Notes: generated by a model from the sequence alone, not told the origin. 64,000 nucleotides of DNA from Flaccisagitta enflata (GCA_965153355.1 OZ231126.1:13950001-14014000), one strand, 5' to 3'. Counted from the first letter of the stretch, positions 34,378 through 54,842 are shown. A program made the numbers and translations.

Positions 34378-35583
34378 ATGGAAGACGATCAGCAAAAAGA
34401 AAATTATCGCGTCTATAAAAATGATTTCGGCGATTTGCATCTCGACACTCAACCCTTCATTAGAGGAAGCCTCGTTCTGGATTACAAAAGTTTCATAGAT
34501 GGCGCTGCTTCCTCTTCCGCGGCCTCCTCTTCTTCTTCCTCCCTTTTCGACGTCGACGAGGATCGCTTCTCGTCCTTCATGCGGCACTTGAAGCGGATCT
34601 GTCGCAACCTGTCGTCGATTTTAGACGTTCCTCGTTGCGCCGTCATCTTGGAGGAGTTGAGACCGGAAGTGAGGATTATTCCTCTGGTCGGATATTCTCG
34701 TCAGTGGACGGAGACGTGGACGGAAGCGGAAGTCTTCAAGAAAGTCTTCGACGGCGAATTGACTTCCCACGAGGGACCACGGATGGCCGACGAGGCGTTG
34801 CAGCGAATGAAAAACAAAATCGCATGTTCGAATTCGTCCTCCTTCGATGCTGCGGAAATTGGAAGGAAAGTTTCTTCAGAAGCGAACCGAAATGCTGAAG
34901 AAGTGGTTACTCATGATGCAAAGAATGTTGCAAATAAGGATGCTCAAAAGGTTGCTGCGGAAGTGACCAAAGGTGGAACGGATTTATTTTCAAGAATCGT
35001 TCGCTCCGAAGTCCCTCATTGGCGTTTGTGGGAAACCCAAACTCATCTGGCGTTTTTAACGCCTTTTCCCAACACTTCTGGATTCAGCGTCCTCATCCCC
35101 AAAGTCAGACAACCAAGCGATGTCTTCGCTATCGACGGCGTTGACGACGACAGGATTATCGATGAAGGCGTCGACGATGATGAAGTCGACGACAAGGTTG
35201 ATGAAGGCGTCGACGATCGTTTCCGCAGTCTCTTCCTTAACGTCAAAGCCTTCGTCAAGGTCCTGAAGACGGCGTTGGGGATTCGTCACGTGGCGTTGAT
35301 ATGCGAAGGCACCGGAGTTGATTACGCTCACGTCAAAATCATCCCAATTTGGTTGTCGACGGCGACGTCGGCGGATGCAAACGTGAAGGGGGTGGTCGAG
35401 AAAGAGGATGTCTCGCGGGAAGTGGACGAGAGGTTGGAGGCGATGGAAGAGCGGCGAAGAGTTGTGATGAAATCTCGACGGCCGTTTGATCGATATCCTG
35501 GATTTGTTTCTAACGTTGGAGGCGAATGGAATTCAGAAGATGAGAAAAAAGATTTGCTCGAGAGAATAAAGCGAAATTGGTGA
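34378..35583 (+). CDS. Protein with two tandem degenerate HIT-like domains
   Basis: An intronless 401-aa frame. Residues about 10-105 resemble a HIT domain split by a Ser tract: YRVYKNDFGDLHLDTQPF, then FMRHLKRICRNLSSILDVPR and RPEVRIIPL. Residues about 213-325 repeat the pattern: HLAFLTPFPNTSGFSVLIPK, an acidic insert, then VKVLKTALGIRHVALICEG and DYAHVKIIPIW. HIT proteins are nucleotide hydrolases or transferases using a His-x-His-x-His triad. Here the first domain lacks all three, and the second keeps only one clear His, so catalysis is doubtful. The central 130 residues are charged and helical. The start is the first Met after an acceptor-like TATCTAG, so a 5' untranslated intron is possible. 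A binding or scaffold role is inference. Confidence 0.75.
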   Translation: MEDDQQKENYRVYKNDFGDLHLDTQPFIRGSLVLDYKSFIDGAASSSAASSSSSSLFDVDEDRFSSFMRHLKRICRNLSSILDVPRCAVILEELRPEVRIIPLVGYSRQWTETWTEAEVFKKVFDGELTSHEGPRMADEALQRMKNKIACSNSSSFDAAEIGRKVSSEANRNAEEVVTHDAKNVANKDAQKVAAEVTKGGTDLFSRIVRSEVPHWRLWETQTHLAFLTPFPNTSGFSVLIPKVRQPSDVFAIDGVDDDRIIDEGVDDDEVDDKVDEGVDDRFRSLFLNVKAFVKVLKTALGIRHVALICEGTGVDYAHVKIIPIWLSTATSADANVKGVVEKEDVSREVDERLEAMEERRRVVMKSRRPFDRYPGFVSNVGGEWNSEDEKKDLLERIKRNW

Positions 35584-35846
35584 CATGGATGTACACTTTA
35601 CATTGTACAATAAGCCTGTCATTGAGCTTAGAAAGCCAAAAAAAAGAACAACCAATGCTTTGCCAATATGCCCTCAAATCAGCTGCAGATCATCTTTGAG
35701 ATCAATCAGGAGCCATATTTAAGGTCCAATTGAAGTTTACACAGGGTGATAAAAGGGAATTTTTACTTTCTAAGTTAACTTACCCTAAATATGGTTCCCT
35801 ATTGATTTCAAGGTTTTTCAATTACTTATTTGACGGTATTTTTGCA

Positions 35847-35852
35847 AATAAA
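35847..35852 (+). terminator. Candidate polyadenylation signal AATAAA
   Basis: AATAAA lies 264 nt past the HIT-like stop codon, in otherwise gene-free AT-rich DNA (35584-36043). Confidence 0.35.
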
Positions 35853-36043
35853 TCATTTATCAAAGTGCATTGGGTCATTTTAAGCTTTCCAAGCTTCTTG
35901 ACAGGCGAATTGTACAATGAATCGCGGTTTTACGATTAATAACTTTGCGAAATTTGAGAACTCAAATGGGAATTTATGATTCATCAAACATATGAAAATG
36001 ATACTGCTTGTAGACGCTTGCGCCTGACATATCTTTTTAGCGC

Positions 36044-36243
36044 TTTTTAGTCGCGTGCACGCGACTCTACAACCCGCTTTGTCCGTCGGTCGGTCGGTGG
36101 GTCGGTCGGTTGGTTGGTCACACTTGACTTTTTTTGACTTTATCTCTTTGACCTCACTGCTCCTGCCCAAATGGTTTGGTGAGCTCAAATATGGCCCCTA
36201 CCCACCCGCACGCGACTTCGGTAGCCCTGTATCCGGCCTTGTT
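36044..36243 (+). mobile_element. Family A element, copy h (near-consensus)
   Basis: Hairpin AGTCGCGTGCACGCGACT, then ACAACCCGCTTTGTCC, GGTCGGTC core, GACCTCACTGCTCCTGCCC, distal GCACGCGACT (full complement), and tail ATCCGGCCTTGTT. Confidence 0.95.
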
Positions 36244-36249
36244 TCTCTT

Positions 36250-36720
36250 GGTGGTTAGTGCTCATTTATATTCTTTTTTTCTTTTTCTTCTTCCTGTTCT
36301 TCTTCTTTTACTTTTTCTTCTTCTTCTTCTTTTTCTTCTTCCTTTTTTTCTTCTTTTTCTTTCTTTGCTCTTCTTTTTTGTATTTCTTCTTCTTCTTCCT
36401 ATTTTTCCTCCTTGTTCATCTTTCTTTTGTTTCTTTCAATTTTTCTTCTTTGTTTCTTTTTTGTCCCTTTGTTTCTTGTCCTTGTCCTTTGCTTCTTTTT
36501 CTTGTCCTTTTGTTCCTTTTTCTTGTCTCCGTTTTTTTTCTTGTGCTTTTGTTTCTTACTGTTTCTCTTTTGTTTGTTTTTGTTGCTCTTTTTTTTTCTC
36601 TTCATTTATGGCCGGTATTTATTTTTCTTTCTTTTCTTTTTCCTCTGCTCCTATTGTTTTGAATATTTTCCTTTCTTCTTCTTTTTCTTGTTAATCTTTG
36701 TCATTTTCAACTTTTCGCAA
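36250..36720. repeat. TTC/TTTCT-rich polypyrimidine tract
   Basis: About 470 bp of TTCTTCTTT words between two family A copies. No gene seen. Confidence 0.9.
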
Positions 36721-36750
36721 TCAATTATATATTTTCCTCCATCTTCTTCC

Positions 36751-36942
36751 TTTTTAGTCGCGTGCTACGCGACTCTACACCCCGCTATGTCGGTTTGTCG
36801 GTCGGTTGGTCCTTTTTTTTTTTTTTTTTTTTGCGTTTTTGACCTTTTTGAGCCCACTGCTCCTGCTCAAATGCTCCAGTGACCTCCGGCACTGCTTCTG
36901 CCCACCTGCACGCGACGGGTAGCCGTGTATCCGGCCTTGTTT
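36751..36942 (+). mobile_element. Family A element, copy i
   Basis: Hairpin AGTCGCGTGCTACGCGACT; distal GCACGCGAC. It ends about 120 bp before the first coding exon of the zinc-finger gene, possibly within its first intron or promoter. Confidence 0.93.
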
Positions 36943-37062
36943 TCTTGATCCTCTTCTCCTACTCGCTCTTGCAGAACGAGTTCGACGGTTGACTCGTCTA
37001 TTGCGCAACACTGCTTCTGATTTCTACAGTCCACTAATATTTTCTTTCTCCTTGATTCAGAA

Positions 37063-46666
<9,604 letters not shown>

Positions 46667-46758
46667 TGGGAGACTGCTCACACTGGCTACGGTCGTAGGA
46701 ATTAGGGAAAGAGCTTTGAAACATCCTTATCACTAAACCGTATCGTTTTTTTTTTTTC

Positions 46759-46764
46759 ATTAAA
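46759..46764 (+). terminator. Candidate polyadenylation signal ATTAAA
   Basis: ATTAAA lies 93 nt past the zinc-finger stop codon, after a T-run. Confidence 0.4.
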
Positions 46765-46928
46765 TTTTGTTTTCATTCATACAGGTTTTAGCACGTTTTA
46801 TACAGCTTAGCAAATGCAGACTGAATGTGATGGTTTATTTCAATGAAAATGAAATCGGAACAGACATGTTGGAGACCGTGAATTCTCTTCACAAACAAGA
46901 TAAGATCATGACAACAGTTTTTTTTAGC

Positions 46929-47186
46929 CTAATAAGAACATGCGACCCACGCTCCCGCAATCTGATCAACCCAACGGTCATGAATGTGGATGTGTAGTTG
47001 AAAATTTACTTTTGTCACGTAATGTACGCTAAACGTCCAACCATAATAGTCTCCATAATCTGCCCCATTAGCCCACGCGTCTAGGTGACGCATGCTGAGA
47101 ACGACGGATGGGGTTCTTTCAAAAGCTCGTGGGAATGTTATCGTCGTTTTGTAGTCAGAAGCTTGAACTCCTGCTGCGTCATCTTT
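46929..47186 (-). CDS. H-type lectin domain, terminal exon
   Basis: The minus-strand frame encodes TITFPRAFERTPSVVLSMRH, then GDYYGWTFSVHYVTKVNFQL and IHIHDRWVDQIAGAWVACSY. This matches the H-type lectin fold found in snail agglutinins, discoidins and many invertebrate secreted or surface lectins that bind N-acetylgalactosamine-type glycans. An acceptor-like TTTATTACAG precedes it at 47187; the frame itself stays open to 47339. Upstream exons, including any signal peptide, were not identified, so this is a partial gene. Whether it is expressed cannot be told. Its stop faces the end of the zinc-finger gene, so the two genes converge. Confidence 0.62.
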   Translation of the reverse strand, partial: KDDAAGVQASDYKTTITFPRAFERTPSVVLSMRHLDAWANGADYGDYYGWTFSVHYVTKVNFQLHIHIHDRWVDQIAGAWVACSY

Positions 47187-47559
47187 CTGTAATAAAGGAT
47201 TTGCAAAGGCCGGGTCGTGATCACAAAGTAACTTTAAACGTTGATTTCTCCACAACCGGTAGTCACAATCAATTATCGGGAACAAAGTCGAAGTCAGTCT
47301 TCGACTTTTTGACATATTCGAGAGAAACAGGGTTTTCATTTTCTTAGGCGGAAATTGGGAATCTCCACCGACCGATTGGGGCCTCCAATGAAATTGATAG
47401 GGTGAGTAAATTTGTTAATTCTTTTTCATATGGCAGAATGCTCCACGACAAATATTTTTCGCGCTATGATTTTTTAAAGATTTATTTATGAAAAATTTGA
47501 TTGAAATTTTTTTTTATTTTTTACAATGTTGTGTAGGATTAATAAAAAAGAGTATTTAT

Positions 47560-47960
47560 GTTTGTTTGAGCATGCAAATACAAGAAAACATGTTTATGAG
47601 CACAGCTGCTCATCTGTGAGGGCGTTTTTGAGCATTTCAGCTCATTTAGCGCACTTAGCTCAGTCCATTCTTTCTGATTTCAAATATGATAAATGAATAA
47701 ATATTTTGAAACTTGTTTAAAAAAAAACATTTCAGTGACCAGAGCCGCTCCTCTGTAAGGGCGTTTTCAAATATTCTAGCTTATTTAGCTAATTTAGCTT
47801 GTGCTTTTTCTCTGATTTTAAATAGGATGAATAAATTGATGTTTTGATTTAGGCATACAAATACAAGAAAGCATGTCAGTGAGCAAAGCTGGTTGTCTGG
47901 TTGAATCATATTGATTATTTTAGCTCATCTAGCTCATTTGGCTCAATCCTCTTTTAGTTT
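47560..47960. repeat. Minisatellite of about 142 bp with GAGC/AGCTCATTTAGC motif
   Basis: Nearly three divergent units, each with ACAAGAAA(A/G)CATG, a GAGCA block, and AGCTCATTTAGC. Confidence 0.7.
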
Positions 47961-48124
47961 ATTAAAATATATCCAGTATTGAAGTTTTTCCTGTGGCGGC
48001 AACTGGTGGAGAAAACTTTCCACTTTTCCTTGAAACAGTTTTGACTAAAGATTGTTTCATATTGTAATGGGATCCCAATGATCGAGAGTGTGAATGCCGG
48101 CAAAATAAAAACAAAATTTGATTC

Positions 48125-48488
48125 TCTTTTATGACAGGTGGAACAATATCCCTCACTATGCCCAAACTGAAAAATATGGAAGAGGGCCTTGTGAGCCCTC
48201 ACTGACTAGTTACTACGCGCATCACTCCTAGTTTTCCATTTAGCAAAACTAACTTGCAAACATCCATTCTGAATCTAACCCGAAACTCAAATGCTTACCA
48301 AAATAGATAAGGGCCAATGATTGTTACCTTTATTACCAAAATTCAACAAATCACCCGAGGGTAACATTGTTAAGAAACCATACCCTTGAAGGATAGAATC
48401 GAGGTCAAGCTTAATGCGACCGCCGGACATTCTTATCCAAGGTACTGAGTAGTATGACAGGTGGAACAATATCCCTCACTATGCCCAA
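48125..48488. repeat. Tandem unit of about 323 bp, copy 1 (partial exon-like)
   Basis: Starts ATGACAGGTGGAACAATATC and recurs after the transposon at 53134-53450. The minus strand holds an open segment after acceptor-like ACTACTCAG with MSGGRIKLDLDSILQGYGFL. It is conserved in both copies apart from two substitutions, so it may be a duplicated exon of an unknown gene. Confidence 0.75.
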
Positions 48489-48921
48489 TAGACGTCGGGA
48501 AAATATCAAAAAATCGTAAAAACCCCTCAACCACCGGCTCAAATAATGACCAGATGTGTTGTTATGAAATAACAATCATAAAAAGTCCTTAACTTTTAAT
48601 ACCCTATCAACGGAAAAAATAAAGCGTCAAGAACTACGAGCCAGAATAGATAGACCAAGAAATTATCATGATTTCTGATAGGATCTACTTTTAAACATGA
48701 ATAAGCTTCTTCCTTTGAGGAAAAAATCTGAGCTGACCACCCTATACGACGTAGATTTCTATGCAGAATCCAAATTTTGTGTCAAAAAAACTTTTTGACG
48801 ATGGTAAATGGCAAAAAAATGACGTCAAAGTGGCGCGCGTCACTTCCGGTTAGCGGAAAAATGTTTTTTAAGACTAGTTTTGCAGGTGCGCATTCAGGAA
48901 AGTGGTTCAATATGTATTTAT

Positions 48922-49101
48922 AGTTGTATGCTACACCCCGCTATGACCGTCGGTTGGTTGGTCGGTCGGTCGGTCCCCACTTTTTCAGCATTTTTCAGCT
49001 TTTTGAGCTCACTGCTCCTGCCCAAATTCCCCATTGACCTTCTCCATCCCTGCCCCTGCCCACCTGCACGCGACTAGGGTAACCGTGTATCCGGCCTTGT
49101 T
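48922..49101 (+). mobile_element. Family A element, copy k (head truncated)
   Basis: Begins within the hairpin region (TGCTACACCCCGCTATG), then the GGTCGGTC core, distal GCACGCGACT and tail ATCCGGCCTTGTT. Confidence 0.85.
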
Positions 49102-49117
49102 GATTGCTGAGTATGTT

Positions 49118-49308
49118 CGTCTCTCCGTCTGTCTGTCCGTCCCTCCATCTGTTGATCAGTTGGTTAGTTGGTCGATCCCCTTATTCCTTTTTAGTCATTT
49201 TTGATCTTTTTTAACTCACTCTTTCAGAACAAATGCCCTAGTGATCTTTTCTTTCAGTGCCCCTGCCCACCCACGCGCGACTGGTGCAGCCCTGTATCCG
49301 GCCTGGTT
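49118..49308 (+). mobile_element. Family A element, copy l (head lost)
   Basis: Retains the GTCTGTCC core, TGCCCCTGCCCACCC, a CGCGCGACT distal segment and tail ATCCGGCCTGGTT. Confidence 0.75.
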
Positions 49309-49401
49309 TGGTTATACTAGTCGCTATGTCGAATTAAACATTTCATGTTTTTAATGCTACTCCCAAGCAAAGCGCCACCTTTGCTGTGAAATGAATCATC
49401 A

Positions 49402-49548
49402 TTTTAGTCGCGTGCACAAGACTCTACAACCCGCTTTGTCCGTTTGTCGGTCTGTCGGTTGGTCGGTAAGTCCATCATGCTTGGCTTTTTTTTTTGCTGC
49501 CCCTGCCCATTCACACGCAGCTAAGGTAGCTGTGTATCCGGCCTTGTT
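49402..49548 (+). mobile_element. Family A element, copy m
   Basis: Arm AGTCGCGTGC with a decayed inner arm (ACAAGACT). Distal ACACGCAGCT, partly complementary. Tail ATCCGGCCTTGTT. Confidence 0.85.
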
Positions 49549-49753
49549 TTTTGTCATCTCGCTTCCAATTGCGGGTCTACAAAGATCTCCAAAGCCTCCG
49601 TCCTCATAGTCCGCCACTGGTTGATGCCGATGAAAAGCTATTGCAGAATCATCTGTGGTCTTTTTCCGAGGAGATTACACCCCTCATACTCACATCGTCG
49701 CTTGTCACTTACACAGAACGTGCACGAGTTGCTGAGGTACACTTATAAGTTAT

Positions 49754-50556
49754 AACAAGTGACGCGGGGTCACATTATTGTGCAGACGGGTGGGCAGGGG
49801 CAGCCAACCCCCATGCACACCCAATGCTCCTCCCAAGTCCCCTTCCAACAAAGACACATACACAATAGTCGCAAAAGCGTTACATGGTCAGGGGTACCCA
49901 ATGCCCCTAAGTTAGTGTATGTGGGAATGAAATTATGAGAGGGGCAGCGGCCCTTGAGGGGCCGATAACCTATGATTCCACATAGGACGATTTTCTCCAG
50001 TTTGAGCAGCTGGTTTGGAGGGGTGAGAGGCCTGATTTTGGGTCTTTTGGTCTGAGATGCGTGGTTTGGGGTCTGAGAGGCTTGATTTAGGGTCTGAAAG
50101 GCCTGATTTGGCTTTGTGGGGTCTAATTTGGGGTCTGAAGAGCCTGATTAGGGGTCTGAGGCCAAATTTGGGTCTGAGAGGCCTAATTTGGGGTCTAAGA
50201 AGCCTGATCTGGGGTCTGGGAGGCCTGATTCGGGGTATGAGAGGCCTGATTTGGGGTCTGAGCCCTGATTTGGGGTCTGAGAGGCCTGATTTGGGGTCAG
50301 AAAGGTCTGATTTGGGGTCTGAAAGGCCTGATTTGAGGTCTGAGAGGCCTGATTTGAGAATTGGGGGAGAGGGGACGTACGGAAAACGGAAACCGGAGAA
50401 AATTGCCCTATGTGGAATCATAGGTCATCGGCTCCTCCGGGGCCGCTGCCCAAAGAGCTTTTTTTTCACTTTTCTGATCACCTCTACGGACTGACCGACC
50501 AACCAACCGACGGACGGACAAAGCCTCGTATAGATTTGCATGTCTGCAACTAAAAA
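49754..50556 (-). mobile_element. Family A-related element (subfamily D), copy n, split by family B
   Basis: Starts AACAAGTGACGCGGGG. Hairpin arm AGTTGCAGAC; distal GTCTGCAC, complementary except at the end, including the unusual T-C-T-G variant. Family B is inserted at 49864-50451. Confidence 0.82.
49864..50451. mobile_element. Family B element, copy 3
   Basis: Long end AATAGTCGCAAAAGCG at the left, short end GGGGCCGCTGCCC at the right. The interior minisatellite is GAGGCCTGATTTGGGGTCT. Confidence 0.8.
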
Positions 50557-50639
50557 TTCATACAGATTTTAAAAGTCAAGTTTTGCACACTAATCATCAA
50601 ATGATTAAACAAAGGTAGTTAGGCGGAAATGTAGGCATT

Positions 50640-51016
50640 TTAGGACATGAAAGTATTCTACTGTTTACAAATCATTGAAGGCCATGAAATCTGTACAAAA
50701 AGATGGTTTACGGCAAGGAGCTATGAAGATGAAAGCTCTGGAACCCAAATCAACGCTTGCATCCCGAATTGGAGAACAATCCCCACACTTTCTCGCTACA
50801 CACGGAGTCGGCTACAATTGGCTCGATGAACCAGTTGAAACGTGGCCGGAGAACCCCGATTACCAGAAACTGCACAAGTTTGCTCATCATCTTCCGGTAG
50901 ACAATGCCGCAATTGAACGTATGATTCGGCGCACATTACTGCATCGCAAGTATGGAAAGCGAAGTGAAGACCACTTTCAAGCAACATTTGCTGTCGTTGG
51001 AGCCGCCATTGCTTAA
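50640..51016 (+). pseudogene. Transposase-like C-terminal fragment
   Basis: A plus-strand frame contains ATHGVGYNWLDEPVETWPEN and HHLPVDNAAIERMIRRTLL. The N-A-A-I-E-R phrase near the end recalls the C-terminal region of several cut-and-paste transposases. It lies inside an element with transposon ends. A separate open piece at 49551-49748 may be another relic. Family not assignable. Confidence 0.45.
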
Positions 51017-51236
51017 GTCTCAACTCGAGTACGCAAGACAAAAAAAGCACTTATCAAAGTGTTTGGTCGAAAAGATACAGAGTGATAGTTGTTTTAAATG
51101 TTTTGTATCTTGCATTTAATTGCTTTGTATTTTGCATTCCGTGGTCGTATTTTAACTTATGTTTTGGAACTTAACTGCGTTCACATCTAATGAAATTTTA
51201 AAATACCGACAAATTATTGTTGAAATTTGAAAAAAA

Positions 51237-51399
51237 AACAAGGCCGGATACACGGCAATCCAGTCGCGGATGGTTGGGCAGGAGTGGTAATGCAAAAACC
51301 GCTCGGAATTCAAAAATGTGACGGACCGACCGATGGACCAACGGACCGACCAACCGACCGACACGGCAAGGTGTAATGTCGCGTGTCCGCGACTAAAAA
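51237..51399 (-). mobile_element. Family A element, copy o
   Basis: Hairpin arm AGTCGCGGAC; distal ATCCGCGACT, complementary at 9 of 10. The A-rich tract preceding it continues the element's AACAAGG start. Confidence 0.9.
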
Positions 51400-51691
51400 C
51401 GATTGCTTTCTTTTTTTTTTTTTGGTAACGGGTACTGGATGAAAGGCGATACTCATCAAATAGTGTTAAAGGTTTTTGCCACATACTTGCGACTTTGAGA
51501 GGCTTTGTCTGTCAGTCAGTCAATCTGTCGGTCTTAAAGTGTAAATACGTGCACCCAAGTGTGTTGGTATGGTGATACACGCCCCTGCCACCCCCTTGTG
51601 CGTGGACGTTGTTGTTGTTGTTGCCCCGGCGTCCGCATAAGCGGCAAGGTCAAAAGTTCCATCGTATTAGTCGTAATCACTCAACAAAATA

Positions 51692-52105
51692 TACTACATG
51701 AATTAAAAAAAAAGACGCACCTTTTCATTTGCTGATAAAACTGACTCCAAAAATGTCAAAAAATTTTTTTAGAGGAAGTGATTTTGAAGATTTTCAAATT
51801 ATCTTTCATTCTAGACCAATCCCAGATCTGTATCTTCAACGGTTTAGGAGCTAGAGCGCTCTAAAGTGAGACACCAGTTTGCTGAATTGCATTTTTTTCA
51901 TAGGAACTGCAAAAACAAATTTGGCAACATTTTTACTCAAACTAATGCCATTTCTAAACGAAAAAAGATAGAGATACCAGATTGGCGCCAAATGAAAGAG
52001 TTTTTCAAGAGCTTCAAAATGGTCTAAGATTTTAATTAGTTTTTTGATTTTCAATGGCGCAATCAGCCATTCAAAAGTGCGTCTTTTTTTTTAATTCATA
52101 TAGTA
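51692..52105. mobile_element. TA-flanked MITE, 414 bp
   Basis: Inverted ends TACTACATGAATTAAAAAAA continuing through GACGCAC. TA lies on both flanks. No coding capacity. Confidence 0.85.
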
Positions 52106-52109
52106 TATG

Positions 52110-52230
52110 ACGCGATATTGGCACCATGAAGAACGGTCCCATGGATCTCGGACCAGCCGAGCGACGAAAATCATTGGCACCGTGAGGAATGTAGATCACG
52201 GATCTCGGCAAGCCGAGCATCGCGGCCGAG
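52110..52230. repeat. Two tandem units of about 60 bp
   Basis: ATTGGCACCATGAAGAA and ATTGGCACCGTGAGGAA each lead to GGATCTCGG, then AGCCGAGC. Confidence 0.75.
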
Positions 52231-52269
52231 AAGACGAATTGATGTTTCAGTCATTTTCTTGAGTTAAAT

Positions 52270-52500
52270 CGAAAGTAGGTGGTGAAGGAGAGAGGAAAGA
52301 AGTGGAGGAAGAGGAGGAAGAGGAAGAAGAAGAAGGAGATGAATAAGAGAAGAGATATGGAAGGGCAGGGGAGGAGATAAAGTTGGAAGAATTAGATGGA
52401 GGGGGAGGCCAAGGAGGAAGGCTGGGGGGAGGAGGAAGGATAGGTGGAGGTGGAGGAGGAGGAGAAGGAGGAAGCGGCGGAGAGTTATCAGGGGGGTCAG
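52270..52500. repeat. GGA-rich polypurine tract
   Basis: GGAGGA-type purines. The proline-rich minus frame is an artefact. Confidence 0.85.
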
Positions 52501-53133
52501 GAGGATCCGGCGGAATCAAGGCAGAGAAAGATGGAAGAGATTGAAGGAATAGGGCGACTTCAACTGGATTATGCCATAGATCGATGAGGTATTGTAGCCC
52601 AGCGTTACCGGAAGTGACGTCTAAAACGGAAGTGTCGTTGCTTGGCAGAAATGATATCCAAATAGCTGGCTCCCTTAGTGACTCTGGATTTGTACCACCT
52701 GTAATCGTGTAGGTTACAACTTTCTTTAATGCGCTTGGTCTGAATTATATCCAAATCAGCAATTTCACCATAACCGGAAGTGGCGCGTCGATAAAAGACG
52801 TCGTTTTGCGCCATCTAGCGTCATTCAAACTCATTTTTGACGCCAGATTTGGATTCTACGTGGAAAATTACGTAAGATTCGCTAGAGAATTCAGATTTTT
52901 GCCAAAGAAATTTAGGATATTGCAGAGAGATAAGAGAATTTGTCCAAAGATTTATCTCAAAAGTGAATGAATTTGCTCTGGAAAGTAGTTCTTGACGCAT
53001 TATTTTTTCCGTTGATAGGATATAAAAAGTTAAGGACTTTTTTCTATTGTTATTTCATAACAACACATCTGGTCATCATTTGAGCCGGTGGTTGAGGGTT
53101 TTTTACGATTTTTCGATATTTTCCCGACGTCTA

Positions 53134-53455
53134 ATGCCCAAACTGAAAAATATGGAAGAGGGCCTTGTGAGCCCTCACTGACTAGTTACTACGCGCATCA
53201 CTCCTAGTTTTCCATTTAGCAAAACTAACTTGCAAACATCCATTCTGAATCTAACCCGAAACACTAATGCTTACCAAAAAAGATAAGGGCCAATGATTGT
53301 TACCTTTATTACCAAAATTCAACAAATCACCCGAGGGTAATATTGTTAAGAAACCATACCCTTGAAGGATAGAATCGAGGTTAAGCTTAATGCGACCGCC
53401 GGACATTCTTATCCAAGGTACTGAGTAGTATGACAGGTGGAACAATATGTAACGG
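53134..53455. repeat. Tandem unit of about 323 bp, copy 2
   Basis: Nearly identical to 48158-48480. It ends at ATGACAGGTGGAACAATAT, then diverges into unique DNA. Confidence 0.85.
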
Positions 53456-54176
53456 GATCTTAATTTTGAAATGCCCGCATGATTACACTTTTTCCCTCTT
53501 TGTTGGGAGTTGTATACTTTTATATACGCCTAAGAAAATGTCTTCCCAATTTTTTACCGATGAACATGGCCGATATATCACCTTTGGGTGTCTCAACAAC
53601 ATGAAGAACGCTGAATACGTAAAGGCTTGATTCACGATTCAGCGGGCGAGGATGGGTGAAAATGAGGCAATTTTAAAACAATGAAAATCCAATAAAACTA
53701 TACATTGTTTTAAAGCTAATACATTATTATATAAAAATCTATACTTGGTTTTCATTAGCAGCGCCTTCATCATCTTCATTAAAAAACTACGGATAGACCT
53801 AAGTGCCCTCAGACTACTCAAGGGAGTCTTAAAGCCACTTTTCCATCAGTTAGTCAGCCCATCAGTCCATTGGTCCATCGGGAGTTTTACTCAATAGAGA
53901 ATTTGCAAAATTGATGCTACCGAGAATTGGTGTTTTGACGCAATAGAGAACTCTAAAACATTAAAAAGGTAGAAGTAGTATAGGAAGGTCCAATCAGAAT
54001 AATGGATTCGGTACCAATTTTTTTGTTAAAATCCCATCCCCGGCATGTGCTGAGATGGTTTTCATAGCTCAACGGTATTTTTGTAAAAATCATGGCCCCC
54101 TAAGAATAACGAAAAATCATGCAAATCATGGGAAAATCTTTGTCCACCACCCCCCTGTTTGTAAGCTCATATTTTC
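53456..54176. other. Gene-free stretch
   Basis: Unique AT-rich sequence. An open frame at 53430-53630 has no recognised domain. Confidence 0.45.
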
Positions 54177-54457
54177 TAAACAAATCAAGCTAATGACCTC
54201 AACTTGGGCTCATTTTAAAGAACAGACACAGCTCTTTAAAATGGGCCCAAGTTGAGGTCATTAGCTCAATTCGTTTAGGAGCAGCAGTCTTCCAAAGTTG
54301 ATGCTTCCTTTGAGAAAAAGATAAATTGACCCCTCTTTTTGTAGGCCTCTATCTTTTAAACTAATTGAGCTAATGACCTAAACTTGGGCTCATTTTAAAG
54401 AACAGACACAGTTCTTTAAAATGAGCCCAAGTTGAGGTCGCTAGCTCAATTCATTAA
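54177..54457. repeat. Two tandem copies of a 100-bp hairpin
   Basis: 54177-54277 and 54356-54457 each have arms containing GACCTCAACTTGGGCTCATT and its inverse around AGACACAG. The copies are 179 bp apart. Confidence 0.9.
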
Positions 54458-54529
54458 GGAGAAACAGTCTTCCAAAGTGGTTGCTTTTTTGAGAATAAAA
54501 GCATTGCCCCTTTGTTTTTGTCGGCTACC

Positions 54530-54695
54530 CAGGTCGCATGCGGGCGGGCAGGAGCAGTGATAAAAAGGATTACCATACATTTGAGCAGGAGGGATAATGA
54601 ATTAACTACTTGTCAACGTAAAAAGTAAAGTATATCGGACAGACTGACCGACCGACCAACAGATGGACAAAGAAGATTGTAGTTGCGACTGAAAG
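54530..54695 (-). mobile_element. Degenerate family A element, copy p
   Basis: Has CAGGTCGCATGCGGGCGGGC at one end and GACCGACCGACC, then TTGCGACT, at the other. The hairpin is lost. Confidence 0.55.
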
Positions 54696-54842
54696 TTGAG
54701 CTAGCGATCCCAGATTGATCGCAAATCTTCAAAATGATACCAATCTAGGAATCAACATACAAGTAGAAGCGTGGGAATTGCCACGTGTTTGTGTGTGTGT
54801 CGGGGGGGATGTACACCCCTACCAACCCGTCCGAGACTAAAA

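Larger units (their letters stand above)
48489..53133. mobile_element. 4.6-kb DNA transposon with 8-bp target duplication
   Basis: Inverted ends TAGACGTCGGGAAAATATC, with similarity continuing for several hundred bases (GACCAGATGTGTTGTTATGA and its inverse). Flanks are ATGCCCAA on both sides (48481-48488 and 53134-53141). The uninterrupted target CACTATGCCCAAACTG survives near 48150 in the first tandem unit. An 8-bp duplication suits hAT- or P-like superfamilies. It holds transposase-like remnants and many nested short elements. Confidence 0.88.

Noticed and set aside
52247-52519. Proline-rich 90-codon minus-strand frame
   Set aside because: Translation of a GGA-rich purine tract.
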